Shown here: positions 47,201-60,594 of the stretch, piece after piece
How positions within the stretch are numbered: position 1 is the first letter of the stretch
Layout: each line of letters starts with the position of its first letter
Source: Homalodisca vitripennis
Taxonomy: Eukaryota > Arthropoda > Insecta > Hemiptera > Cicadellidae
Direction of reading: 5' to 3'
Length of the DNA stretch: 64,000 bases
Assembly (NCBI RefSeq): GCF_021130785.1
Contig: NC_060207.1
Location: 198,412,001 to 198,476,000, forward strand
Notes under the pieces: generated by a model
Told to the model about the DNA's origin: nothing
Database searches by the model: none
The model's input: the letters and a program-made list of their open reading frames with translations, nothing else
Translations under genes and position numbers: made by a program

Positions 47201-48216
47201 GACAATTAAATCGTAACTTACCTAGCCCATTGTATATTAGCTTCTACTTCTACCCCGTTAATACACATACAATTTTTAAAGCTCGAAGATAAAGAACTGG
47301 ATTACTTTTAGTTATATTTTTAAGGAAATTATGGCTTTACAGTCTCTATATTACTACTACACATTACTGCATGATTGGCCATATATTATAGGTGGCTTGG
47401 TAATGCAATTGTTCTACAGGGAGATTCAACCTTCAATAAAATTTGTAAAGGTACTGAAATTGTGGATTTTCTCCAGGCCTACCTAGCTAAAATAAATATA
47501 TCTTTGAAATCATGAAATATCATTTGATTATAACACATTATTACAGATATTTATAAATACATTATGCCTCTTAAAACAGTTAAAGAGAGCTAGCTAATTA
47601 TTTTCGAGACAAACACCTACAGCGAGCTAAACTATTCCACGCTAGCTACTTAATTACTTCTTATGATAAATAACATATTTCATAGACTTACACTATGAAC
47701 TGGCTTAAAAATGCAGAATATAACAATATTTTCAGTTGAATAATTGATTTAACATTTAAAATGTAAGTTGTTTAGCGTACTTCATGCCTTGAACATTCTT
47801 AAAATGTATATTTCACTCTGTAAAGTAAACCACATCCCAGACAATATAATGTTTTATAATAGTTTCTATATTTTTAATAATGTAAATTTATATAAAAACT
47901 TACAAATACAAGTCACCGCTTTAAGGAATGCTAATATCATGTAAGGAAGACCATTTACATCTTTTGGAATAAAAGTTAAGAGTACTCTACCGTGTAAATC
48001 AAACCAGGAACACCTGAAATGTTACTACCCAAAATATTTGTTACAGAAATCAAGTCAGTAATTTTGTTTATTTTTATTAGAAGAACCTACAACAAATCAT
48101 TCGTATCTATAATTTTAGGTTTTCTCTATATCTGTTTCATTTACGTTAGTCTGAAATAATTACTTGCTAAGAGCATTAAATTTTGCGATTAGTGCATAAA
48201 TGCAAGAATTCAGTGC
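44261..48216. other. Long non-coding stretch
   Basis: No gene is recognised. Two GC-richer patches (about 45510-45700 and 46690-46860) lack a convincing frame. An A13 run lies near 46880. Short AT-rich chance frames make up the rest. Confidence 0.45.
45829..45888. repeat. Exact 30-bp tandem duplication
   Basis: The 30-bp unit TTAAGTAATTTAAATGACAG plus TTGAAATCGA occurs twice with no mismatch, so the duplication is recent. Confidence 0.95.
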
Positions 48217-48725
48217 ATCAATTGAGAGAAGAACTGTAATAGTTCAGTGTCAAGGAACATTGATAAAAAATGTACAGTAAGCATATAAGCTGACAACTCA
48301 TTGGTGGCAATTTCCTTTGTGCAGCAGTGAAGAATCCAAAACAAGTTCATGTTGATTCTGCTGATGCGGCATCTGCTTTAGTGTTCCAAGGCGTGAATAA
48401 ACAGGATCAACAGAGATGTGAATCGTCAAAGTCCGCTGTGAAGGGACTTCGATAACAAATGTACAGCGAGCACAAAAACAGACAGTTAATTTTTGACGGA
48501 CTATTAATTTTTGACCTGAATCGGCTTTGTGCAGCATTAGTGACTCTGATAAAACATCCCTTCGTTTGATTACGCTGATAAGGTATTTGCTCTATTGCAT
48601 CAAGACGTAAATACATAGGATCAACTGAGAGGTGAACCGTCATAGTTCGCAGTCAAGGGAGATCTATAACAAATGTACAGTAAGCACACAAACGGACAAC
48701 TCATTGGTGGAATCAATTGGCTTTT
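48217..48725. repeat. Diverged tandem repeat, about 190-215-bp unit, 2.5 copies
   Basis: Units start with ATCAAYWGAGAG-like sequence at 48217, 48406 and 48620. Each contains a GT(C/A)AAGGGA...ACAAATGTACAG segment. The first two continue with TTTGTGCAGCA and GCATCAAGACGT-like sequence. The first and third share ACAACTCATTGGTGG. Substitutions and indels show that the array is old. Minus-strand frames of about 80 codons across it are by-products of the repeat. Confidence 0.8.
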
Positions 48726-51039
48726 TCCAGCTGTAATTAGTCCTGTACACGTTTCATGGTTGATTTCGTATGTATGATACCTGATTTAGTTTATAAGCAG
48801 TTCCAATCGTAAATAAAATCGCTTTTCAATGTTTAGAGAGTACACAATATAGTACCGACCTTAGTTTTCAAAACATAAAGTTGCTGATTAACATTTAAAT
48901 TTCGAAATATAATTGATGCAAAATGCTAAAGATATAACCATATTTAACTATAGCGAGGGGAAACTTTTCTTGAGATTTAAAACTTTCCGTGCACAATTCT
49001 TTGGTTGACAAGCCACTTTAACTGTCAGTGATATCACAAGTCACGAGAAACTATATAAATATTGCAGTAGATTTAAAACATTGTTTCTGGCTAAACTTTG
49101 TCTGGTTTATTTCAGTTTTGTTTCAAAGTTTACACGACTACATTTCTCGTAAAAAGAAGGTACCATATTAATACTTAATCGTTCTGGATAAGAAATTAAA
49201 AAAGGTATTTTTCTGTCTAATGTTTCGCAATGACTTTAAAATACACATTTAATTTGTAGTAATACATCATATTGTATAAATACCCTAAAAAAACATTACA
49301 GTTTATTTTTAGTAAATTATTTAAATGCCATGCAGTTATACCTTTAGCTAAACTTCATTTAACATGATACATATTTTACGTGGTTATATGTAGCTTTTAC
49401 TGTATTCTATAAATCATGTATATTTCTCATCTAAAAGTAAATTTTACGAGTTAGTATAGGGAACACGGCAGTAGTGAAACATTTTATTGCGTAGCGTACC
49501 AACTTTACAACTCAGAGCATATTGAATGTAATTTATTCATATTTATAAACAAAATTAGTGTTAAGAAGTTTTAAAGCACCAAAATTTGGTAGTATTAAAA
49601 AACCATTAAACGTACAATTTTCACTCTTGTCGAATTTGAGACTACAAGCAAAGACTAAAGAGTTCTTTCACAAGTCCGTAGAGATTCGCTACTTTTATTG
49701 GCTCCTCTATTTGTATTTGTCTTAATTGACTTGTGAGCCACCTGCTGTTCACTGTATATCAGAGTAGTATAGGCGGTGAACTATACATTTGATCCATTGT
49801 GGTAAATATCTAATACCTACTACAACCGTAAATAAGTGTCACACAGTCTTAAACTAAATTAAATTACAAATATATTTAGTTTGATTTAATTGGAACTTTC
49901 ATTAAATTCTATATTTTGACTCATCTCAATTGGAATAAAAATGATCTTAAACAGTAAACTGGTTTGTGAAAATGTTCACAACGAAATTACTAAATTATTA
50001 TTCATAGGTTTTAGTGAGGAAGTGGAGCAATTACACAACATTAAACTATTCTTCATATTTCATACATCAGCGGTGTTTACGAATATTGTTTTAGAAAGAT
50101 GAAAAAAACCTCGTCTTCAGCGTATCTATAGAATCGATATGGGACCAAAATGGTAATTTAATCTAAAAAAGTTAATGTAATAAATACTCTCGTCAAGAAT
50201 ACAATGTTTTTATGATCGCACTACACTATTTACAACCGTATTTCTTAGCGAGACAGGCTTATTTAGGAGATAGCACATGTGTTTTAAAACTCCTGTCAAA
50301 GTCAACAATAAGTATAATTACTTTACCGGTATACATCTACTCATTGAATATCATTTCGTTCTCCCCAGGCCAGACTCTTGTACGCTACAGTAAATGTTTG
50401 TTGTTATTCATTTATCAAAGTCAGTTGAACTTTACAAATGTCATGTTACGTGCAGAAGGTTTTTTTTTGTACGTGTTTGCTTTAATTTAGGTTTTAATAA
50501 TCTACAGTAAATTACCATAGTATTACGTAATTATAATACGTAACAAAATATTAAAAGAAAAGCTAAAGACTTCGATATTAGTCTCCCTTAAGACTTATGA
50601 TTCCTTCACACTAAATTAAATTCAATATAAACAAAAAATTTACTGAAATCGTTGAAACTTTTCAAAAACTATGATGAAATATTGGAGAAAATTCCAATAA
50701 ATTTCACATGTAATTAAAGAAAACAGTTTCTCTCTCTTCGACTTCAGGACTCCATCTTCAAACTTAGAACAAAAATTGATGCAGGAATTTGAATAACTTC
50801 AGTTATCTCATTATTGCTTTAAATATGAATAAAAAATTATATTCCCATAAAATCACTTAATATAAATTCTCATGGAAAGCCGCTCGTAACTGCTAGTTTT
50901 TAATAAATAATCATTAATATATGTTTATTCAAAGTTTAATATATATATATGATATAATTAGCTATTGACATCTTATAATACATATTCTAACTATAAAATA
51001 ATAAATCTGAAAAAAATATTCTAAGTTTATTAAAGCAAG
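48726..51039. other. Non-coding stretch before block B
   Basis: A 92-codon frame at 50212-50490 is hydrophobic and AT-driven, with no family resemblance. Nothing else is supported. Confidence 0.45.
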
Positions 51040-52384
51040 TCACAGGTCGACAAGGCCGCAGTGGGTTAGATTATGGCTAAAATGAAATTAGAGCCGACTT
51101 AAATGGGCAGACGTTTGCCATTTTTAATACCAATGTTGTGGTATTAGAAATAGAGACCCACATTAACATACTACTCTTCAGGTGACTACGTTAAACAGTT
51201 AGTTTGCATACGGACTAACTGAAATTGGATATAGTCATCATAAACTGTAAGGTGGGCATTCGATAAATGCTAAATGTTTTTAATTTTCATAACTGTTGAT
51301 AATCTTAATCCTACATCATGAAAACTTCGCTCATGTCGCTGTATCAGGCTAAAAACCTCCTAGCCAAAAGCGAAAATGCAGGAATATTTATTTAACGATT
51401 AACTGTCCAGAATAATATTTAAGGCTACAAACCTATTTTCTCATTGTATAAGGCATTTTTTAATTAAAGTAAAGTTGGTAGCTTTTAACCTTTACTGCAA
51501 TTCCCTCAGTACATCCCAAGTAAGGATTTCTGTGGTTTGTTGAATACGAATACAATAGTTCAAAGAGTATATCTATTTCCTAGGTTTTGTACCAGCCCAC
51601 ATTTTCTTTAAGGATAAAGTAAACTAGCTATGATATGACGGGGTTCGGGGTAATGTAGCAGACATGTCCAGCTGTTTTTGTTCCTGTCGAATTAATGTAT
51701 CTCGTTATAAATGAACCATCTACTAAATCATCACTTCTTATCGTTATATTTCTTATGTAGTTATAAGGCAACATCACACTGTGTAGGGCTGAACGTTCAA
51801 TATAGACCGTGATCTAACGCAATAATCATTCACAGTTTTATATAGAATTCTTTATATATTAATTATTCACTTTTCATTTTATATTTTTAAATAATCTAAT
51901 CCATCACGTTATTTTCATTACAACTTAAAACCTAGGTAGGTATTGGGTAATAGGTTTTAAAACATTTTAAAAATTCCCTTACATTATATTAATGTAAATA
52001 ATAAATGAAAACGAAACACATGCTTATGAAACTCTTATGCGGATAGAAACGTTCATTACGTAGAGTAAATAATAATTTTATGATATTGTTTTTTTTCTGG
52101 ATTAAAACACTCAGCATCATTACTGTTAATAATAACGTTTAGGAATACTACAATTTTGTTTGTATTGTTTATACAGATATTTTCCGATAATTTTGGCCCT
52201 CAAGAATTGGTTTTAATAATTTAATCCATAGTTGCAAACTAAAAAATAAACGGATGATGAATTGCATCGTATAGGGTACATTCTACTTGAACTGTTATTG
52301 GATACTTGTTTTGGATACTGCTACATTATTACAGATCCGTCTTATATATAATTTTGCTTATACAACATCATATTTTATCAAATA

Positions 52385-52572
52385 CATAAAGCCCACAATT
52401 AAAGTTCGAGGATCATTTTCATTAAGAGTTTTAAGAGCGTATGATTTTAAATTATGTTTCCTGAACAACAAAAGCTTGTGTGTCATCCGAGTAGTAGCTT
52501 CTCTGCAGATAGGAATGTTTTCAAAATTCGTAACTACCCCCTTACTACACAAGTAGTCTGGCAGTGTCCATA
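52385..52572. repeat. Single diverged copy of the block A 150-bp unit
   Basis: CCCACAATTAAAGTTCGAGG, TTAAATTATGTTTCCTGAAC, then CCTTACTACACAAGTAGTCT and GGCAGTGTCCATA correspond to one unit of the 20165-20697 array. The single state is probably ancestral. Confidence 0.7.
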
Positions 52573-52574
52573 TG

Positions 52575-53847
52575 CCTTGAAGTGGAATATTTCTGTAAAG
52601 TGGTACTACATTTTTTTAGTAGTATATCTTTAGTTTAATACACTATATAGCATGTCATTACTCCTGTTAGTATATCAGTAGTTTAGGAATATGTTAAACT
52701 TATATTGCGATATCCTCATTAGATTACATTGAGATTCAGTAATACTTACTCCACTTATGACAATTAGTTTCGTTCGTTAGTCTACGAGTTTCGTTTTACT
52801 ATGTAGAGTCCTAGTATACAGCAGTATTCGTTGTTTTCATCCAGTTAAACTGACCTTGTGAGAGATATTATTGCAAAAAGGTTCGGTTACAATAACGGTA
52901 ATATGTGTATTTTTGTTACACTATTTAGTAGAGGCTCGGTTAACAACAGCAGTGTTATTTGATTGCTTTCAGTTGTTCTGACATTGTGGTATATATTATT
53001 ACCACTGGTTCTGGTGTAATACCGATATATTGGCTATCGTTTAAAGACGCAGTTATAGTTATTTATTTGGCTGTTAATGCCATACACGGATACCGTTATA
53101 GAGTTTTAGTTACAAAAACAGAACTGCAATAAAGGTTAGCTATTTAGTTGTTTCTTTTCTAAGTCATACTCTTTCTAGTATGGTATATTAAGAGCATTAT
53201 GTGAAAGTTCTTAAATAAATTGTCATTACTATTTTGTATGTTTACATAATAAATAGTCGATAAAAAGGTATTTTAAAGACAGTTTGGTTTAGGTTATTAT
53301 ATATTAAGATTCTCATATAACTAATTAGACTTGTTGAAATTTTGAAATTAGCATTTACATTTAGTATTTACGTAAAGTTTTGATTATTATCATATTTTAT
53401 CAGAGATAATTTGCAAAAAACGTGAGTGGATTTCATGCATATTTTTCATGTAGACCCAAGACCTTATATTTTTTACTCAGTGTCTCCTGTATCCTAAATA
53501 AAAAATAAAACTCACTATAGAGGCAAGGACTGGTCTAAAACTCATCCTGCCTAATGCTTGTCGATAAAATGTTGAAATTCATCACAATGGTATATTTTTC
53601 GATGTATATGTTCGTTTAACATTTATATTATCAATACAAACTTTTAATTTCGGGACGTTAGATAACTCTATTTCTTTTTAAAGTAACGTTGATAAACTTC
53701 AAATGACAACAACTGGATGATATTTGACTAGCTTTGACTATATTTGATATATAGCTATATATATATATATTTGATATTTAAACTAGCTGTCCTATCAACT
53801 GAAGTGCATCCTATTAGTTGAATAATCTAAAACTAAAGAGTGCACTA
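52575..53847. other. Segment specific to block B
   Basis: About 1.3 kb has no counterpart in block A between the 150-bp unit and island 1. Loosely related phrases recur (GGTTCGGTTACAATAACGG, GGCTCGGTTAACAACAGCAG, GGTTCTGGTGTAATACCG), hinting at a decayed internal repeat. No coding frame or terminal repeats are seen. Confidence 0.4.
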
Positions 53848-53995
53848 TATGCTTGCATAGTTTAAAGCACTTAGTAAAAGATGACAGATGGATCTCAGAC
53901 GGCTGTTGTATTATTGATGACGGATTGTAACGTGGTACTCAATTATTCATGAAGCTCTAAGTACGTCGATACAAACCTGTCTATCTAGAACAGAA
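53848..53995 (+). promoter_or_regulatory. Conserved non-coding island 1, block B copy
   Basis: This copy corresponds to 20719-20870. It retains TGACAGATGGATCTCAGACG, GCTGTTGTATTATTGATGAC and GAAGCTCTAAGTACGTCGAT. The TGACAG motif (MEIS/Homothorax type) is intact here and in copy C but reads TAACAG in block A. Confidence 0.55.
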
Positions 53996-55234
53996 ATGGA
54001 AGGATTCAATGTAAAATATCATCAAGTTTGATTACATTTTTATTTCAGTAAAGCCAACGAACTTATCCACATTATCTTGCATTTTTTCAACTCTCCATTC
54101 TTACTAAACAGCATGCTAGATTATAACCGTCTTAAACAATTGAATGTGAAAATGCTTATTCTTTGGGAATATCTGAGCAAGAGAAGAATTTTGGTTTAAA
54201 AATTATTACAATTACTACGCAACAAAAAAGAAAGGAGAAAGCCTAAGGTTAGTAATGAACCTTTTTTCCAATTTTATCCCTACTAATTCCTCTTTAATTA
54301 AACCTACAGCCACGCTATACCTTAAAACTTAGTACTTATAGAATAAAAATACTAGGTTATACGTTTTTTTTTAAGTATTATGTTATTGAGTTGATGAAAA
54401 AAATTGTTTTCTAAAATATGTATTTTGTTCTTACACGTTTATTTAAAAATAAATAAAACTCTATGGCCTTTAGATATCAATCGCGATCAGATTTAATGGG
54501 GGTAATGGATAAGACCTGAGAATGTCTTGACGTAGGATTTCTTATAATCAATCTAACTATAACATAAGCATATTTTTTAAACGTAAGTTCGTAATCTTTA
54601 TTTTTATTTAACTGTAATTATGGAGTTAAAACAACTGTATTCATTCCACTAAGCCGTAACCGCATAGTTTAGACAAATGGACACAATAGCTTGCAAAGTA
54701 TCATAAACTAAAGAGGTGATCCCACTTTAAAATCTGTGCTATTAAGTGTTAAACTAGCTTGTATGCCCTATTTTTATAATTAGCCTATTGTAGCCATACA
54801 CATGCTAGATAGGTATGCACAGATTTATACGCTAGTATGGTACTTTAGTGTAATAAAAACTGCAATAAAAGTAATTGCACTAAATTTTAATGTTTTATCC
54901 CTAAGAGTTTAAAATTTAAAACAATGTGTCATATCACATACAGACAAGCAGTGAAAAAAAGGAGATAGACCATTAATTGCATTTAGTTTTTTGACTCCTC
55001 CGGGTCTATGGAACAATATAAAAAACTTTCTTCAGAGAGTTTTTTTATACTCTAAATATAATGTTAAAATGTGTGATAATTCATATTTATAAAAGAACGC
55101 ATTAAAGGCTACGGGTGTTTAAACATATTTGTATCAAAATCTTAGCTTTTCGTGTAGTGATTGTAGAGTATTATCAAAGTATGTAACAGATTTTTCCCAT
55201 TATGTGGTTTTTTCATGGTCATCATTTTAAACTG

Positions 55235-55395
55235 GAACATGCTTAGCAAAAGGTAGAAGCAAAAGAAAATAACAACCTTTAACTCGAAAGAGTGTAGTGT
55301 TTGCTTTCCAAACACGGATCCCGCACCAGTCTGGATTTCTCGTCTGAAAGATCTTTCCTCTTACTACTTTCCAGAGCAAACTAGTAAAACTCGCA
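55235..55395 (+). promoter_or_regulatory. Conserved non-coding island 2, block B copy
   Basis: The copy shares with block A the CCAAACACGGATCCCGCACC core and the following TGGATTTCTCGTCTGAAAGA. Similarity drops sharply on both sides. Confidence 0.5.
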
Positions 55396-56340
55396 TAATT
55401 GTATTCTAAGGCAAAATAGGTTTTGAAAATTCAATCAGCTAGTAACATATTGCTTACACATGGCAGCAATAGCAATATCCACTCATGTGGTTTATTAACA
55501 CAAAAACCCATATTGAAAGAGAAAAACATTTATTTTTTTGTGTTACGTCAAGTATAGTTTAAATCGGTATTTCATACACACTCTTCAAACACCATCTATA
55601 GGATAACATATAATACATTTACAAATACAAAATTAACACATTTCATCTCCTTTCCCTTATCTTTCCCGTTGTGTGTGCCAACAGTTTTTCTCCTATAAAA
55701 TGCCCTTAAAATAAAATGTTTGCCGCAGTTTTAAGTCTTTTTATGTTTATAGGATAAATGTATATATCTGACATCTTATTCCCTTTCAATTATACATCGT
55801 CAATACAAAATTTAAACAAAAACTAATACAGTTAATAAAGGTTTTAGCAAAGTTAAGGATTAATGCTACACTAGTATCATTTGCACATTAAAGCGTGTTT
55901 ACTCTTTTATCATTGAAGTAAGTTTTTGAGTGCTACTAAAATTTGTTAGAGATATAAAAATGATTAAAATATACAAATAACAAATATCTTTTGACATGAA
56001 AATTTCATTTTATGATGTTGGGACACATCACGTAAGCTGTTTATCACTAAACCATAAAAAGCTTTTATACATGTTATTTGAAACTCATACCTCTTTACAT
56101 ATGTTATATAAAAATGTTTCGGAGTGAAAACTAGTAGTACTCAAGTAGTTTTCTTTTGTGATCTATCACTATCAAGTAAACTTTATTACTTTCTAATCAA
56201 GTTTTTAGGTATGAAATGCTCTTCGACATACTAGTGCGCCATTATAAAATTGAATTAGAGGAGTAATATTAGGTTACAAAAATAAACGTGTATGCAACTT
56301 ATGTAAACTTTTATTTTTTTTATAAGTACTTAAGTGGGAG

Positions 56341-56342
<2 letters not shown>

Positions 56343-56396
<54 letters not shown>
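56343..56396. repeat. (TA)n microsatellite
   Basis: A pure TA run of about 54 bp lies directly upstream of island 3 in block B and is absent at the matching site of block A. Confidence 0.95.
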
Positions 56397-56400
<4 letters not shown>

Positions 56401-56409
56401 ATTCTACAA

Positions 56410-56605
56410 GATTATTCCACATGGTAACCGAACAGAAGAGTTATTCCAAATATAAAGGTGAGGCTGAAGCCACAAAATGCAGGAGCCTGTTTACAAATGA
56501 AAGTTTCATCATGTGGTGGTGAGGCCCGTCATGCAAGCTGTCAATCATTCAACAAGAAACAGCTTCATCATTCACCGCCATATCAGGAGAACCCGTACTT
56601 TTTAT
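56410..56605 (+). promoter_or_regulatory. Conserved non-coding island 3 with a PBX/MEIS-type site, block B copy
   Basis: The partner of 22490-22675, with the reverse complement of TGATTGACAG at 56538-56547 and the same flanking CATGCAAG and ATTCAACAA. The overlapping short open frames differ between the copies, so conservation is at the DNA level. Confidence 0.55.
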
Positions 56606-56879
56606 GTGTACACTGTTCTTCACTAAATGAAAATTTTAACGTTGGCTGAAAAATTTTTGAGGTGTACAAATCGATGTGTCTCCGTATAAACATACATATT
56701 CAATAAATTTTAAAATTTTTATTTGGTCTTCTTAACTTATGTAAGAAAAGAGTAACACATTACTGCTCCAACTAGACACAGTAACAATGGTGGCATGCAT
56801 TGTAGAGAAAGGTAACATTGAAATGATATTAAGATTTTGGGCAATAGACTTCGTTATAAGTTTTAGATGCTATTACATC

Positions 56880-57240
56880 AAATTGCTCAGTGTTCCAGTT
56901 TCTATGGTGCGAGTGTGACGTGGTATGTGTGCTCTTGACTAGGGCTTGGGCTGTAAGTGACATCGCCTGGGTTTATGTTCTTCAGTCTAGACTTCTAACT
57001 GTTAAGGTACCATGTTTAATGGTAACTGTTTTGAGTGGCAGTTCACTACCGTACTTTTTAGGTTTTAAGTGCAGTTTATGTATTATATTTTATAGCAGCT
57101 GAGGAAGAGAGTAGATTTCAATGCTCGAAACTTAGTACCATATCTTTTTAGCATATAACAATGGCAAAATCATATTATCTGTTTAAAAGATCTATTGTAT
57201 ACAACAGACTTTAAATAAAGAACTGTACTATTGTTACACC
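56880..57240 (+). mobile_element. PLE-like terminal repeat inserted in block B
   Basis: The segment ends with CTGAGGAAGAGAG (57099), GCTCGAAAC and CTTAGTACCAT, then ATAACAATGGCAAA. It is related to the 41.2- and 44.2-kb termini. Block A lacks the interval 56612-57240, so this piece arrived after the duplication or was lost from A. The hammerhead-like stem II is reduced to about three pairs. Confidence 0.55.
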
Positions 57241-59609
57241 GTTAGATTTAAACTAATAATGATTGAGATTTTCTCTATTCGAGGCCTGCAGTACGGACAA
57301 TATCTCATCTAGTTTGAACCCTTAGTCAGATTCCAGTCATGTACTAAATTATTGCAATCTTCTCTTCTATAATTGTCACCTACTTGTTGTCCCATATCTC
57401 ATCAAAGCTGGTACGTTTCATCGAATACGTCAGTGGTTTTTGTATAAAGGTTGTATTAGGTATAAAGGTGAAACTTGTATGGTATTATTTAGAACTTAAT
57501 TACATTTGCGTCACATATAATCGTAAAATTAATAATAAACTTTATTAAAACAAAAACAATTCTCATATAAAACAATAATTTCCTCTTAACACTTAAAATT
57601 TATAATTAGGTATTGGCAATTATAACGGTTTAAAATTAAATATAATGACACAAAGTTAACAAATTAATATAATAATTCTTCAAAGATTTTTGTAGTTTTT
57701 TTTTAAATCTATGATAATATTTTAATTATCAGCACTGTAGCAAGTTTATATTATATCACACAGATAATTTTTATTTCAAATAAATGCGTAAATTATCTAA
57801 TTTTCAGGGTTTATGCCAGATCGATGTGATAAATTTAGGACTCCAGTTACGATATAAAATGGATTGGTTTACTCAACAACCATTTAGAGATATTTCAACG
57901 TACTAAATAGTTTAGTTATTCCTAGTTATTGTTTTGTTTTGTATAGTTTTGCATCAGTCAAATATATATGATTAATATATACAAAAACTGTTGTAATATT
58001 AAAAAATAATAATTTGAATGTCATAATTGAGCCTGCACATCGTGAAAGTTCAAAAGGTTCAACTTGGAATGGATTTAATAGGTTTCAGGTATTAATATAT
58101 GTTGATCAAGTCAAAAGTGATTTTTTTGAAAAGCAGTGGGGGGTTTTCAAGTATATTCCAGACTCTTTTATGGAAGAAAGCAGAATTGCCAAAAAATAAA
58201 AATGGCTGTAACTATTTTATTTTAGAACTATAAAAGTGGAATGTCATTGGATTGGCCATTATATGTTCTAATACATCTTTCTAACACATATTTAATAGAA
58301 TTAACGGGTATCGAGATTTTATGTTTACCATTATTTCATCTAGTAGTGTCAATCTCGTGGGAAACACCGAGGATTTGTGTATTTACATAACACTTTTTAT
58401 AAGTAATAAATATTCGTACTAAATTGCATATATTCCAATACAAACAATATTAAAACACATTTGTATGTGTGCTATCCACCTATCGCCAAAACTACCAGCT
58501 ATTGTTTGACACAGGAATTATCACTTAAACTATCGGCAAACTATGGGCTTAAACAAATTTGTAGAAGCCATTAGTGATACTGGTACTAAACTATGCATAA
58601 ATTGCTGACAAATTATGCCGGGATATTACAAGCTGGTGATATTAATTGATTATAAATTCCAAAGGTAATCAAAACTTTTATTGTAACGTATATTTTAACT
58701 ACGAGGTATACCAATGCTACATATTATTAGGTATAATAACTATGTGAATCGTAATATACGTTTAATAGTTTCAAATCATACTTATACTTTCGAAACAAAC
58801 TACATAATAACTAAATCAAGTATATCTTGGAATATCTGCCCGATTTTTCTCTAAATATTTTTAGCACCAATCCTTTTTAAGATACCAGCCTTGGAAATAT
58901 AAGTGTCAAATTTGTAAAGGAAACCTGCAATAATCTAATCTCTTGACTGATTTGTTAATCCCCTTCTTCCAACAACAAAAGAGCCAACAATAGAATCTTT
59001 ACCATATGATTTAAACTACCCATTAGATTTAAAGCAATCCATTAAGATAAACTTAACTAATAACGATTCTGTAAAACAAAATTCAGAGACTAGTGAATTT
59101 AAAAAGAACAGAATCAGAGGGAAATATGTCATTTTATTGAACCGAATATTTTTGAACATATATTTATTTCGAAATTGCCTATTTCAAATGTCCTCAGTTC
59201 CATATGGCATTATCATTTAAACTTATTGGGAATTCAGGAAAGTTAGAGTCTTAAAGAGCATTATATTAAAATTTTAAAACATAAACCTAGAATACATTTT
59301 AAAAAGTTGTTAAAAATTTTAAAAAATACATACAAAACATATCTTAAAATTAACCAAAACTACGTCCTATTTTAATTTTATATCTACGGATTTATGAAAC
59401 AACTTGAGTATTTAGTATTTTAGTGATTCTTTAAGAATATTATTACAAATCCATATCTAACCATCCGACGGAAACTATCTACGATTCAATGTTGAGTTGA
59501 GCATACATAATATTATGTATGCTATTAATTGAGTCCAATGTTTGATCTGCTAGGAGGATATATTGGTTTAGTAGTTAATTACTTATGGAGTTTCATGCGG
59601 CCCTTTAGC

Positions 59610-59900
59610 ATAGATGCGTTATTATTAGGTTGGCATCCCAAACTTAGTATTTCAATGTGTAATATAAACAGCTGTGCATTGGTGGACAGCTGAGCTTTTG
59701 GTGGCAGAATGGAGATATCTCGTTAATTCAGCTGAACATTTTTGTACTCTTCAGCGTATGTTGGTAGTTTCTTCCTGTTGCAATCTTTGTCAATGTTATG
59801 TTGTGTTTCAAAATGTTTACCAATAAATGTCGTTACCAACTGATATTCTTGTTTATTGAAGTCTTTGTATTAAGAACGATGATACCTTGGTAATTTACAG
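59610..59900. mobile_element. Possible mariner-like element end
   Basis: TTATTAGGTTGGCATCCCAA followed by ACTTAG resembles mariner terminal inverted repeats (TTAGGTTGGCAA...AAGT type) next to a TA. The surrounding 290 bp are absent from block A. No opposite terminal repeat and no convincing transposase frame are visible, so this would be a fragment. A chance match is possible. Confidence 0.3.
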
Positions 59901-60458
59901 TGCCGTAGTTTAAGGTAAGTGGCTTGTATCACTGGGATACTTATCAGTTTGTAGTACATTAACATCCACTTCTTGTGCCTAGCAAACGACCCCTTCCAAA
60001 CTGATTCGACGAATCACAGGCTAGCCGCCGGTAAGGGATTATTGCTTTTTATACGAAACAATTGTTTTCAAATTAGTAATTTATTTTATTAATACCAAAA
60101 TATTCAAATGACTAAATTCCGAAATTGCTGTTTTGGGTAAGGATTTTATATCGGTTCGTATACGTTTCTTTTTTGTTGTACTCGTATTATCGACAACTGG
60201 TTTAATGCAGTTAGGATTTGGTTATTCTTTGTAAGAATATGGTACGTTTGTATCGTGATATTTAAAATGATAATTTTTTTTATTTATACAACATTTTTAA
60301 ATTGTGTAAATCGTAAAGTTACTATAAAGCATATCTATGTTGTTAAATGTTTTTCATTTGTCGATAACTTGTAGGAATATTGAATTTTTGGACGTTTGGC
60401 TTCGTGTATGTTAAATAAAGAACATAATTTTCAAGAGTTTTAATTTATTCATTTCTTA

Positions 60459-60490
60459 TTACACAGGTGTTATGCATAACACCTGTGTAA
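60459..60490. repeat. Perfect 32-bp palindrome
   Basis: TTACACAGGTGTTATG is followed immediately by its exact reverse complement, CATAACACCTGTGTAA, with no spacer. It may be the fused ends of a small inverted-repeat transposon. Confidence 0.95.
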
Positions 60491-60594
60491 CCATACATGA
60501 ATATACTAAACATTTTTATTGGGCTAAAGGACGAATATTAACTATTCAAAAAACATCCGTTTGACGTAACCTACGCCGAACAATTACAGATAAA

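Noticed and set aside
48298..48643. Overlapping 78-79-codon minus-strand frames
   Set aside because: They lie entirely within a diverged tandem repeat, and their similarity to each other comes from the repeat unit.
56334..56522. 62-codon open frame over the TA tract and island 3
   Set aside because: The frame is driven by the TA repeat and is not kept in the block A copy of the island.
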